Below are positions 10,199 to 21,498 of a stretch of DNA of 64,000 bases, in pieces (positions within the stretch are counted from its first letter, which is position 1; each line of letters begins with the position of its first letter). The stretch comes from Macrocybe gigantea (taxonomy: Eukaryota; Basidiomycota; Agaricomycetes; Agaricales; Callistosporiaceae). The stretch is from NCBI GenBank assembly GCA_011319805.1, contig SJRY01000250.1:124001-188000 (forward strand), given 5' to 3'. The translations under genes and the position numbers were made by a program. The notes beneath the pieces are model-generated. The model made no database searches. It was given only the letters and a program-made list of their open reading frames with translations, and was not told the origin of the DNA.

Positions 10199-10523
10199 AT
10201 GATACGCAGGAATCCGACCCTCATTCCCCTCAGCGACGCTGACGTGCAGGAAGTGCGCGACATCGTGGCGAAACAGAGAGGTGAAGTCACGAATCCGCAG
10301 CTGTGGTGGCTCAGGTACAAAACCCTGCTCGAGAATCCTAACCTCGCCACGAACAGCAAGGAAGACCTCGAAATTCTTGAGAGGATAAAGAAAGACAAGG
10401 CTGCGCGTCTAGGTCTGCGTACAGGTGCAATACAATCTATTTTTCAGCTGACGACAATTGACTGGTCTATATGCAGCAGCAAAACCACCAGCTTCGATGC
10501 CTGCTCCGGTTGACGAACCGTAA
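10199..10523 (+). CDS. Small protein, possible anaphase-promoting complex subunit CDC26
   Basis: ATG 10199 gives MIRRNPTLIPLSDADVQEVR, then a helical charged stretch (KEDLEILERIKKDKAAR). An intron (gtgcaat...atgcag, about 10421-10479) joins LRT to AAKPPASMPAPVDEP and TAA at 10521-10523, about 90 residues in all. The N-terminal pattern M-[LI]-RR-x-PT followed by an acidic helix is what CDC26/Apc12 proteins show: they cap the TPR superhelix of the APC/C. That is the only resemblance I can see, and small helical proteins are easy to misassign. The clean splice and in-frame ending support a real gene in either case. Confidence 0.5.
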
Positions 10524-10544
10524 ACGTACACTAGTCCTCATGCA

Positions 10545-13105
10545 TTACGACTTGTGAAAGGCATTTCGGAAGGCTGATTCGTCGTCAGGCATGATTAGTA
10601 TCTGTGAAGATTCCCGCATACCTTCCAAATCCTGCCTATCGCAAAGCGTCGCCAGATCAACTCGTTGAAGGTGTAGACAGGTCGTTTTCAGGCTGTCCCA
10701 CAAAGCCGTAGATGTGACACCTCTCCGCTCATTCAGGCCGTTGGGATCTCGAACGCCGTCGTTGTCTTGAAGCACAAGAGCATCTAGTATATGCTGTGCC
10801 GCTTCTCCGTAGCGCTGGATAGACCGCATTTAAGCCATAAAATATTATCTACGAAACCGGTACACACCCTCAGATTGATACATGAGATGCCCAGATTAAA
10901 TCTAGTGGCTCTGTAAGCCAAGACAAACGAGGACTAGAAGGGTCATTACCTGGCTCGGATATAACCTGGGTTGAGCTCAAGAGCCCGATAGTAATACAAG
11001 AGTGCGTCTTCAGCTCGGCCACTGTTTGCCATGGTAGCGCCAACGCGATTGTACAGTTGCCAATCCTGTCCAAATCAAGATGAGAAATATCCTAACAGAA
11101 GGTTCACAACACGGACACTAGGCCTGACGGCGAGAGCTGTACGGAAGCAATCTTGTGCTTTCTCGTAGTCCTGTGATGACGATGAACGAATGAATGCCAA
11201 AATTACGAAGTTTCAAACCTCATTGGTATTCAATAACACTGCGAGCGCGATCTGAATATCTGCGTCAATTGCACCGCTCGTATCCTCTCTGGCCATAGCT
11301 ATGAGACATTGTATCATGTGGCCAAATTTCCCCGAAAACGTGGCGCTGGAGCCAAGCGGGTTGTTTGTCTGGAATCGCTGGACAGACACAGCATATTTGT
11401 TATTGCGGTTGACCCATTCCGTCACAGCACTCAAGGTTCCAAGACGGTTATTGTCGTTCGTGTGCGACACAGCGAGAGCCAACCAAGCGGGAAGGTATGT
11501 AGGTTCCAGCTCCAGCGCGCGCTGTAGAGCTTGCAATGCCTTTTGTTCACGCTCATTCTCCTGCTGCTTGACGCCGAGCTCGAACCAGGCTGATGCATTC
11601 AATGGGTCTCTTTGCACTGCGGCCTCGAGAGCAAGGACGTTCTGTTGAGAGTGCTCGATGAGTAAACTGAATATCATTTGGCGTATGTGACGGACGAAGC
11701 ACCTCGAAGATGGAATCGGCTCGTCCCAACGCAGAAAACTGGCCAGAGATATACGGATTATTTTCCTGGAACTGGTAATTGGTGACGGGTTTGATACCAG
11801 CAGATGTTGCTTCGAACTGATCCCAGTCCTCCTGTAATCGGTCCCACAACCCGGCATCGCACTGCGAGTAGCTTGACTCGAGGAACCCGTATTGTTCCAG
11901 TAACTGATATAATCTTCGTTGTCTTGCTGGAAATATGCCAAGTTAGAGTCTTCTTCCCCTTCACTGGTCAATTCGTTCTTCGTCGCTGACTGCCCCAACT
12001 CCGCCAACGCCATGCTTCTGTAAGTACTTGCCCACGGTGAGATAGGTTCTACCGCTCTTCCTTTACCCTTGACGTCATGGGTAGGAGTTGCCCCATTTTG
12101 CGTATTCTCCACGATCTGGTTTCCTTCTACCACGACCCTACCGTCTCTCAACTGCCTCATGAGTCCCATGAACTGGCTTTGCTGAAATTTGGGGTTTTGC
12201 TCATCCTTGACATTTTCTAACAAAAGTCCTGCAGTTCGGGCAAGCTCGTCCGGATTATAAATTGAGGGTGGGGTCGCCTCAGCTTCTGAGGTCGATGCAG
12301 GAGCGGAGATCGTGCGGCTAAGCTCAAGCTCCTGAAGGCTAAACTCTCTGTCCCATGAAATATCTGTTGTAAAGAAGTTAACATGCAGAGATGCAGGAGG
12401 AATTCATATGTTATGCTTACTAGGAGTCTGCCTCACAGAGGGTGCCTGAGCCTGAACAGCCAGGGAGGGGAGGCTCATGGAGGAGATCATGGGACCGCCA
12501 AGAAGAGGCCGCCACGGAATGGTGGCTTGAATGATTCGTTAGGGACAAGTAAACCTATTATAGCACAAAAAGCCGTACTTTGCGGTTGTACATGATGGCC
12601 CACAGGATTCAAGGCCTGAGTCTTCTGGTTCACACTGATCGGGCTGAGCTGCTGTTGATGTCCATTTTGCTGTATGAAATCTGATGCCCACGACACCAAG
12701 TTGAACTGCTCCTTCGGTGACTGAATCGGGGCTTGGATTTGCGGCAGCGCTGCATGCATAGAAGATAGATCATAGGCAATATCCGGAGTGAAACGCTGGG
12801 ACGCAGCATCAGGCGGCGCAAAGAATCGAGCTGCGTCCGCGTCGGTTTGTGCATTCCGCGTACGAAATGCCTGCAGTGAATGAGAAATGATCGCCTTTCG
12901 TCCAGCAAAGCGCAGCGCACCTCCCGTGAAGGACCAGCACCGGATGTCGTAAACCGATCCTACACACGATCAGACCACAGCAAACTAGATGTGTAATTGC
13001 GCATACCTGTTGAATGCCGCGATCCTCGTCGAATCGTTTCGACAGTCCTTGCAGGGGGTTAGAAGGACCGCATTCCGCGCCACCGACGAGCAGCGGAAGA
13101 GCCAT
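10545..13105 (-). CDS. PEX5: PEX5, peroxisomal PTS1 import receptor
   Basis: PEX5 binds C-terminal SKL-type signals through TPRs and cycles to the peroxisomal membrane. ATG 13105 gives MALPLLVGGAECGPSNPLQG, with the conserved N-terminal cysteine (residue 12) that is monoubiquitinated for receptor recycling in known PEX5 proteins. A WASDF pentapeptide (WxxxF/Y type, about 12690) and an EDWDQFEA segment (about 11830) are candidate PEX13/PEX14 binding motifs. The C-terminal half holds the TPRs: ALEAAVQRDPLNASAWFELG, ALQRALELEPTYLPAWLALA, DALLYYYRALELNPGYIRAR, then CINL and the C-terminal bundle (YGEAAQHILDALVLQDND) ending RNAFHKS at 10545. Several short introns interrupt the gene, mostly near the ends. 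Domain order and length (about 600 residues) fit PEX5 well. Confidence 0.9.
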
Positions 13106-13417
13106 TGCTGGTGGACAGTGAGTGAAATGGTGAATTCACGTGCTTAGCCCGAGTACGATACTAGAAAGATTACAAATATGCGTATTAATAATGCTGATCC
13201 TACATTGGACGGAAACGCTCTGGTATCTAGATGTACAGCTGCTATGGATGCTCCAAGCGTCCTCGTTCTCATTGCGAGTTGCTCTCCCGTGTACCATTTC
13301 GAGCCTCGTCCTCTCCATTGTATTTGCGGTGAGAGGCTCGACATTCTGCGCCACCTTCGGATCGCACTGTTGAAATTGAGTTTGGTGGCCTGAAGTTTTC
13401 TTTTAAAAAAAGAATCA

Positions 13418-14291
13418 TCACTCACAGTGTCGCTGTGCGTGCAACTGTCAGAGGACTGTGGAAGAGACAGTGGAGGAACGATAATACGCACATTAAGAGC
13501 GTCCAACCTGCTAAACGTCTTTTTGCAGCCGCGGCATATATTAGACTGAGACTTTGCGGTGTGAAGAGCCTGATGGCGCCTGAAATTCTCGTGTGAGGAG
13601 CCACGGAATGGGGTTGGAAGACTCAAAAAAACTGACTTGCAATCGTGCTGGCGAGCAAAACCCTTCTTGCAGCCAGGCCAATCGCATACGTAAGGTCGTT
13701 CCTCGGTGTGAGATCTCAAATGTCCTATCCAAACGGGAGAATGTGTGTACATTAGCGGAAGATTGAAGAAGAGACCTAGAAGCAAGGCGTACCACGCAAG
13801 TTAAACCGTCGCGTGAAAGTACTGCCACAACCAGGCACCGGGCAGATAAAATGAGCTTCGTTCCTGCGCCTGCTTGCACTCGCGAGCTGGGTCGCGGAGG
13901 TAGTGACCTGTTGCTTTTCGACCTGAAGAATAGGAGGAAGGCGCGGGACGCCCGTCGAGGACGGGTAGTGATTCGCACCGGCGCCGCTCTGAGGCGGATT
14001 CGGTGCTTCGGGATTAGGGGGAGATGCGGTAGAGACATCCTGAGGTCGCTGATAGACATTGTCAGCGACGTAGAACATGTCTGGTTTGGGGCTGTTCCTG
14101 CTCTCGGTGGGGCCAGACGGAGAGTGCGGCTGGATCGAGAACTGGGGCAGATGCGAGACCTGGGAGTACGCAAAGTCGCGAGGACCCTCTGGGTGGCTCA
14201 CGGGCCCTTGGAGTGGCAGAGCTTGGGACATGGGGCCGCCTGCAGGACCGTAGAGTGGCTCAGAGGAGTAGGCCCGGGAATCGCTGGACAT
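13418..14291 (-). CDS. Three-finger C2H2 transcription factor
   Basis: The first ATG in the coding frame is 14291 (MSSDSRAYSSEPLYGPAGG); the open frame extends upstream without an ATG. About 150 residues rich in Pro/Ser precede three fingers split by introns: CPVPGCGSTFTRRFNLRGH with LRSH, CDWPGCKKGFARQHDCKRH with QALH, and CRGCKKTFSRLDALN. A 47-base intron (gtgcgt...ctgacag) then supplies LHAQRHCE and TGA at 13418-13420. This join completes the third finger exactly (C-x2-C-x12-H-x3-H) and ends the protein straight after it. Reading on instead into 13144-13400 gives no finger histidines, so I prefer the shorter model. Fungal proteins of this shape are nuclear DNA-binding regulators; the target is unknown. 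Confidence 0.75.
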
Positions 14292-14728
14292 GTGTTGAGA
14301 GTCGGCGTGGAGGGCTATTTGAAGAGCGCAGTAGTTTGGAGGCTCGTGGGGGAGGGGAGGATGAGGGTGGTGAAAGAGTGATGATGGAGGAAGACCAAGT
14401 CGGGACAACGTCCATGTTGTAAGAATAGACTACCACAAGTATTCCCCTTTTTATCTCCTCTTTTTCGACGACTGACTACGTCTGTGCAGCTACAGCATTC
14501 CGAACATTGCAGTCTGGCTTTGAACAGCATCCTAAACTTCTGAGCATACCGTGTCCGACGATGTGCTAGCAGCTCACAATTCTGGTCACGGCTGCAATCG
14601 GTGGCTGTGTTGCACAGCACGAAGCTTATATCACATCTGTCATCAGACATGGCAACTTTGCCGGCCAAGCTGTGCAGTCATATAAAATGTGCTTCCGTGT
14701 TACACGCAGATTACATATTGCATCCAAC
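14292..14728. other. Gap between two minus-strand genes
   Basis: This 437-base stretch separates the start of the C2H2 regulator from the stop of the alpha/beta hydrolase. It should hold the promoter and leader of the former and perhaps an untranslated exon. Open frames here lack motifs. No RNA gene or repeat is visible. Confidence 0.35.
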
Positions 14729-17565
14729 CTACTCATAAATGTGTACATCCAACAGACGACGACGACGCATCAACTCCGTCTCCGTAATCGGTGTTCCTGC
14801 CTGTCGTGAGCTCCCCGCTTTAGGTGTATCGCAAGACACCGAGCTCAAAGGTGTCGCGCATGCTTCTGTTCGTCCCTTCGCTTTGTCTTCTTGGCAGACT
14901 CTGTCACTGCTTCCTCCAGCAGCCAGCGACGAATCATTTTGCTGTTTTTTGGGAATAAATATTATCCCAGATTCGTCGTTCTTACTCTCTTCGCTTATTG
15001 ATGATGCAATCTTGTCCAGCGCCCAAGCCAGCTGATCCTTGCCGGTAGCTGTCGGCAATTCGCTGGCTTCTCCGTTTGTCTGCGTAGTGTGCTTGGCAAA
15101 TGTCGCATTGATCCACTCTGCCTGATCTTCAATGACCTGTGCTTAACTCGTGAATGAGATCAAAACAAGAACGTTCCAAATGACCAACCGCTTTCGCCTC
15201 GCTCATTATCGCAGGCATTTGGAGATACCCATGGCTCCAATCGGAGAAGAGCACCACCTGAACCCAATCATCTTCTGTTTCACTTTCCAGCTTTGTCCTT
15301 TCTTTCGAGGCAGCGATGTCGGTCGCGCTTGATGTGCGGGATTCAGTATTTTCGTCGGACTTGTCAGGATAAGCGAGTCCTAGCTCCACTCTCCGTGCTC
15401 GTTTCGCTTCCCTTATTCGGCCCGCAAAGATGACTGTATCATCCACGAATGGGTCCTTTTCTCCACATTGCATTAGGACAGGTGGAAACTGCGCAAGGAG
15501 TTTCGCTGGTGCCAGGATCGGCGAGAGATAGTGATCTGTCGCAAAATCCGGGTTTCGATGAGGCCCAATATATAGGATAGCCATTGCTCGCATCTAATAC
15601 GATCCTCAGTCTTGGCCTGACACAGGTCGACGAAGCTTAACAATATACCATGCTCGGAGATACGATCCTGTCCTGGAAATAACCCGTCCTACTGGTCATC
15701 GTCAATCTTGTTCCAATAGGTGCGCGTCTCTTGGAACCACGCGTTCCTCGTTTGACGGTTATCGCTTCCATTGCCTTGCTGTCCGCTTCTTCCACAATGG
15801 TCAGCATTTCGTCTTGTCGCTGTTGCCAGCTTCGTGAAGGTGGTCGATCCGAAGTCCCGTATGCATATCGTACTCGATCCAGAATCGGTCGATCTTCTTC
15901 TCTCTGGTAGCCATTGTCGTTCTCTTCCCCGCTTTCACTGGGCGACGACTCAGACAAGGTCCGAAGTTCTCTGATGGCTGATGACGACCGGCTAGACCGT
16001 TTCAATGATGCAGGTTCGTGAGTTCTCAGATTCCGTATAGTGTCCTTCCAGCTCGATTTCCTCTTCAAAGAGTGGCGACGAAGGCTCCCAGCGCGGCTGT
16101 CCTCCACCATACTCAATGGGCTCTGCCGAATTTGTAAAGACACGTCGAACTTGCGAAATGAAAGACTCACAACGTGCTCCAAATGGTCCTTCTGAGCTGC
16201 CAGTTCTTTCAGACCCGGGAGATTGCCTGACGATTGTTCAGATCGCAGAACCTGCAGGTTATCGGCCGACATCCACGAAGTGAAATTAAAGTCAAGAGCT
16301 GCGTAATTGAGAACCAACGCGACCGGAAGTGGTAAGCGTGATCGATCTGACTGCTCCAGCACTTTAAACACTGTGTTCACTACTAATGCCGCACCTCTAA
16401 CATATATTATAAAATCGATGTCTTCAGACGAGAAATTCCCAAAATTCTGAATCGATACTCACGCGGAGTCGCCTGTCATAATAGCATTCAATCGCGTCCC
16501 CGACATTCCGACAAGGGAACCACCTTATACCAACAGAATAAAGTGAGGAGATCATGACACGTGAATGCCACGCACGGAACCCAGACGCACCGGATTCAAC
16601 TAGCACTCGGTACGCGTCGAAGGCTTCATCAATTGCAAACGGATACGGATCTTCATGGAGTCAGTCGGGCGGAGCATAAGCGACGTATGTAACGTACACT
16701 CCGGGGCTTTTCCGTAATCGACGGACAAAACAGGCCGGCCGGTGGCAACCGCCCACATCCTGAGTCTTTCTTCATGATGTTCTGGCGACATGGCGACAAA
16801 TCCCCCTCCAGGAAAATCCAAGATAAGATCAGTTGCCCTCGACATGCGACCTTTATCTCCACTGAAAAACAGATACGCAGTGATAGGGCGAGTGTACTTG
16901 GAATTCACAGGCCTAGGTAAAAGAATTTTTCGCTTGATGGCAATCTTAGGGAGATGTGCAAATGCGCGAAGCTTTCGGCGAAATCAGTAATGACTCAGCA
17001 AAACACCATCGTCTTAGACGTACATAAGGGTTTGTCGTCTTTTCCCATGTTGTACGAAACATCTCCACTGTCGGCACAGCTCGGTAACGACGGAGCTGTT
17101 TCGGTGAGTTAGCTGATACACCCGGCTGCAGGAAGATACAAGGCACCTTTTCATCGGCTTCATTTGCATAGATAATGTAGTATATCGAGAACAAGATGGA
17201 GCAGATATCTCTGAGCCACTTCGGGCGGACCGACATAGCTGTAGCAAAACCCGCATCTAGACCTGTACTGATCCATGTCGCACGGTAGTACGAAGGCGAG
17301 TACTTGCATATGCGCATATGAATTAGGAATGCCGTCATCAGACAAGATCACGTACCAAGCGCGCTAAAGGCTCAGGTGCTATTGAAAAAATTCGAGTATA
17401 TGTTTTGGAGAGCAAATTAAGTCTTACAGCTAAGTCCCAGCACCTTGTCAAGATTCCGGAGGGTGTATACTGCCGTCAATGTGCTGACGATGATCTGCCA
17501 CGGAGTAAATCGTCCTGAAGATGGCGGATTGAATATATGCCGCCAGCCCAATGAAATGGGTCTCA
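14729..17565 (-). CDS. Alpha/beta hydrolase of the hormone-sensitive-lipase type with large low-complexity insert
   Basis: The enzyme should hydrolyse esters or lipids. Coding starts in an exon containing SGRFTPWQIIVSTLTAVYTL (5' end uncertain; an acceptor lies at about 17566, so the start codon is probably farther right). It runs through APEPLARL, TAMSVRPKWLRDICSILFS and LRRYRAVPTVEMFRTTWEKT to the oxyanion-hole segment LDFPGGGFVAMSPEHHEERL, where the usual HGGG is PGGG. An intron then yields TGDSAGAALVVNTVF (nucleophile Ser in GDSAG, near 16440). An Asp in CGEKDPFVDD and a His in SDWSHGYLQM complete the triad. Between nucleophile and Asp is an insert of roughly 170 Ser/Arg/Glu-rich residues, and a further disordered tail ends at 14729. 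Substrate unknown. Confidence 0.82.
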
Positions 17566-17977
17566 CTAAGATATCTATTAGCTCTCTTCAAGTACAATAT
17601 CCGCGGAGGGTTAGTTCCTCCGCGCACTATTTTCCAGACCCAGAAGAAGATAACGAGGAACACCTATCGAAGGAAAGAATTATCTTGAGAATGTCTACGT
17701 CGCGGGAAAGAGAAAGAAGAACTTACCTGTGTTCGCTTCCAAGATGGATTCGGACGACCGACAAGATGGTCGATCATGCTGTGCGGCAGACGCGAGGGAT
17801 ACACATAGTTGCACTGCGAGAGGGCGAAAAGGTTATAGGCAGTTTGAGATTACATGTGATTCCGAAAGATCTAATTATGGAGAAGGCATGGAACCCAAAT
17901 AAGCATAAACAATAGCACTGCCACCGTCGAGGCCTTTTATCAGTATTCAGCGCGAAATCACTATCGCTTCACGATTA

Positions 17978-19465
17978 ATGCCGGACCTTGCGATCATCAT
18001 TGTTCATGGAGGCGCAGGCATACATCCCGTAGAAAATGCGAAAAATATCGAACGCGGGCTTAGACGGTAATGCAAAATTATATAAGTCGTGCGCTGAATC
18101 GGACCGGGCTTCTTAGGGCCTGCAAGGCTGCAATAAGCCGCCTCTCGCGGGGCGGAACATTGAAATCTGATTCCCATGTCGACATGGTCGAGGCAGCCAT
18201 CAGTGAACTAGAGAATGATCCTTCTATGAATGCAGGTGAAGGACACTGGTTTTTGTTGAGTACTGCGCTATAAAATCTGTGCCCCATAATTGCAGGGTTC
18301 GGTTCAAATCTCACGCAAGACGGCACGGTGGAGTGCGATGCCTCTATCATGGAAGGCAGTTCAGGCTCTTTCGGAAGTGTGGGTGCAGTATCCGGAGTTC
18401 GGAACCCGATACAGGTCGCAAGAAAGGTAATGGAGTATTCACAAAGGGATGATAAGCTCGGGCGCGTCCCTCCAATGTAAGTTTTGTCATATTTCTTTCT
18501 CAGGTTCGCTTCATTCGTACAGGACCCTGGTATCGGACGGTGCGCACCGCTTCGCCTTATTGGAATCCTTATTGGTTGTGCCTCCTGCATCACTTGTAAG
18601 TGCTGAAGCTCGGCAGCGATGGCAAAAGTGGAAGGACAGATTAGCTTCAGCAAGCGAGCACGGATATCCCGAGAAAAATGACTTGAACGATATGCAAGAT
18701 ACCGTTGGTGCGGCAGCATGGTCTGGAGGAAATGCTGCGGCGGGCGTCTCGAGGCAAGTGTTTCCCATGTGTGTTACGTCCAGAATTAGCCCTGACTGAT
18801 ACAATAGTGGAGGTCTGCTACTCAAACTGCCCGGAAGGATAGGCGAGGTCCGAAAGGATGACGTTGAAGAACTTGTCACTAACCGCAGTTCATAGGCAGC
18901 AGTATTCGGTGCAGGATGTTGGGCACAACATTTTTCCAAGGCAAAGACATTCATCGCATGCAGCATCTCGGGTAACGAGAATGTTTTCCTGTGACGAGGC
19001 TTTTGTCAACTCACTCGGGCAAGGGACGGGCGAGTATATCATGAGAGCTGGGCTCGCCGGCGCAATCGGAGACGCCTTTAATGCGCATCTTTCTGCGGGA
19101 CAGGGTGCCGACCCGCATGAGATCCTTTCTAGTGTGCTTTCCGAAAAATTTCTGGGTAAGCATGCTCGAGTCTTTATCTTACCTCGCTCTGACCTGTTGA
19201 TCACGGGGAGATGCCCAGTTGGCGCAGAGAAACACATCTAGGTCATCCGTGGGCATTGTATTGTTAATCACTGAGGTTCGTGATGAAGGCGTGACATTAG
19301 GTAGGGACGTTCCTAAGAAAACAAGACGGTGAATTGACTAGATCCTCAGCTCGTTTGTGGTGTGCCTTCACTACGCCGAGTATGGCAATCGCATATGCGA
19401 CATCCAAGAGCAACAGACCAAAGGTGCGTGAGAGCCATGTCCTTCTGGCTGTACCCAATGAATGA
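17978..19465 (+). CDS. Taspase-like threonine aspartase (Ntn hydrolase)
   Basis: Threonine aspartases are Ntn hydrolases that cut themselves before a threonine, which becomes the nucleophile. ATG 17978 gives [20 protein letters not shown], the family's opening motif. Introns join GLRR to [13 protein letters not shown] to [20 protein letters not shown], and later exons. The autocleavage site is DTVGAAAW (Thr nucleophile, about 18700), followed by [26 protein letters not shown] and [20 protein letters not shown]. The last exons encode [14 protein letters not shown] and [20 protein letters not shown] and end at TGA 19463-19465. The GTGEYIMR pattern and the CAFTT ending match Taspase1 rather than plain asparaginase. 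In animals Taspase1 cleaves MLL and TFIIA precursors; the fungal substrate is unknown. The gene converges with TFB4. Confidence 0.82.
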
Positions 19466-19575
19466 AGAACATTTGGAGGCCCAAATTATCCGACGCCCGG
19501 AAAATGCAGGGAAAACCAGAGACGACTCTCGATTATTTATCACTGCAATAACGTTGTGATACGTAATGGATCACT

Positions 19576-20982
19576 TCATGCTCTGTGCACAGGCACGCTG
19601 TTGCCATTGGTTGAGGGCTGCGAACTTTGGTTGCCATTGGTGGCTATAGGCACGGAAGTCTGAGACGAGCCCGAGGTCTGGCTGGACCTCGTGCTCTGAA
19701 GGGTTGACGATAGGAGTGGTCGTGCAGCATTGAGGCGCTGGAGGGTCTTCATTGGAAACTTCGTTCTTTTTGTTTCAAGGATGTCACAGTAAATCACTCA
19801 TAGAGTACGACGCGAACGTACCTGCAGGTGGAGCACACGGGCACAGGCTGACAGAAGACTTGGACAAAAATCAGAACGGCAAGTGAAACGCATCTGAGTG
19901 TTATGCGTACTGGATAGACACACGGAACATACGAAGCCTATGTCAATTATATCCTTGTGGCAGAAACAGGCCGCACGGAAATCGATCTTATCCTGCGTGG
20001 GCACAGACAAAATCTTCCTGATCGATGGGGGAGGAAGAAAAGACATCTAGCGGCAACCCGATGAGTACTAAACCTAATCAAAGAAAACTTGCTTACAATT
20101 AGATATTGAAGCAGTGCATCACGACGTTCAAGAAAGATGTAAGACCCCCCAGTCAGATGGGCGGCTTGCTGCAAAAAAACGGAGTCCGGTCCATACAACT
20201 GGCAAACATCGATGATAACTTTCTATCCGGAAGCTCAGTGAGATGTGAATATCAGCATGTGGAAGATCGGACCAGCTTTTGTGCAGAGAATATGGAGTTC
20301 ATGATCGGAATGTACGAAGTCGAGAGGTCCGGCGAGACGGACAAGACGAGAATTCTTGCATCTAGGAAGCTGGCCTGAGGGAGTTTACCTTCGACTTGAT
20401 TTCTCGTGGATGTGGGAAATATTATCCTATTCACATCTGAATAGTGTTACGGTTGTGGTTAAAGCAGGCGAATGTAACTCGAGACCTACAGCATAGAGCC
20501 TTGGTTAGAGCCCCGACTAGTGCGCTAGGCTCTACGTCGCGTCAATATTTGGAAGAGAGCACGCCAGAAGAGCAGTAACGGACCTTCTGGGCCGAACTTG
20601 AGCTCACCGAGCTCTTCTTTGACTCGTCTGATCAACGTTGAGTCGACTAGCTTAAAGGGTGGGTATGAGTTGGCGTCGACAACGTGGCCCTCGGCCGGGG
20701 CATCGGTGGAGGAATATAGCATCACACTGATAAGGCATATGTAAGGGGGCCGTGGCAGCGAAGCAGAGACGGTGACCTTTTCCCCGGGAAAGCGCCGAAG
20801 ACGGCGAGAGTGTTCTCATGCTTTGAGGCGATGTGAGCATTGAGGAAGGCGAGGAGGTGGGAGAGGAATGTATCGAGAGAGAGTGCGTAACTGTTAGTGG
20901 GCGGTGGCTTAGCGGAGAGATGCCAGGCGATTGGAGGGAGGTCAACGACGACGGAGACATGGGAGCCGGCGGAGGAGCCCAT
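19576..20982 (-). CDS. TFB4: TFIIH subunit TFB4 (p34)
   Basis: TFB4 is the p34 subunit of the TFIIH core, needed for transcription initiation and nucleotide-excision repair. ATG 20982 gives MGSSAGSHVSVVVDLPPIAW, the start of a von Willebrand A-like domain; NAHIASKHENTLAVFGAFPG and LLFWRALFQ-region exons follow. Introns then join PSALVGALTKALC to YVNRIIFPTSTR, then ASFLDARILVLSVSPDLSTS and YGPDSVFLQQAAHLTGGSYI. The C-terminal zinc-binding region is intact: ACFCHKDIIDIGFVCSVCLS joins through an intron to IFCQPVPVCSTC, and then to RTKFPMKTLQRLNAARP. A Ser/Thr/Gln-rich tail ends at 19576. All joins keep frame with GT...AG introns of 50-60 bases. Identification rests on the whole-protein pattern. 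Confidence 0.9.
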
Positions 20983-21498
20983 TGTCACACGCAATGGTGT
21001 GCAGACTGACTGTATTATTACGATACACGACACTAAATAACGACACTTCGTCCCCGTTGCGCATCGATCTCGATGCCCGCGGACACTGCGGCAAGCATAC
21101 GCCGAGCAGCTTCTGCCGTGGCCGCGGACGGCTGCTTGATGGGAGAACTGCTAGTGACGTGGCGGTCCAGCCACAAACAGCAGCGTGCTGGCACCCGCAA
21201 GGGCAGCTGACGGCGTCGAGGCTGAGGCACGGATTCGCAGCTGGTTCGGGGATGGCTGGTCGAGATGCAAATCAGATGCACCCTGGACTTCGAGCAATCG
21301 GAGTGGCCGTCACGAGCGCCGGTGACGAAGGCCCTTCCGGCGTTGGCCGTGGCGATGGGGTAGCGACGCTGGCCGTGCGAAATCTGTCCGTTGGCGATGG
21401 CTGGCGCCCAGGTCCTCTTCAACATCTCTTCTTCCCTTCTCTACCACCCTCCACATCGCCTCTCTCCCCCTACTGGCCTCTTCCCCCCACTGACCCCG
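20983..21498. promoter_or_regulatory. Shared upstream region of TFB4 and CHD1
   Basis: The two genes diverge from this 516-base segment. It contains one long open frame on each strand, but both are Arg/Gly/Pro-rich translations of GC-rich DNA without motifs. I take it as a bidirectional promoter with two leaders. The CHD1-side leader is pyrimidine-rich just before the ATG at 21499. Confidence 0.45.

Noticed and set aside
13144..13417. Extension of the C2H2 regulator past 13418
   Set aside because: A 47-base intron completes the third finger exactly (H-x3-H) and is followed at once by a stop; the extension has no finger histidines.
17445..17915. Plus-strand open frame of 156 codons between the hydrolase and the Taspase-like gene
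   Set aside because: Its first part is antisense to a clear hydrolase exon (SGRFTPWQIIVSTL), it has no motif, and the rest lies in the probable leader region of two genes.
20440..20540. Short GC-rich palindromic stretch that resembled a tRNA
   Set aside because: It lacks consistent tRNA stems and B box, and the minus strand reads as TFB4 exon (PSALVGALTKALC) and intron.
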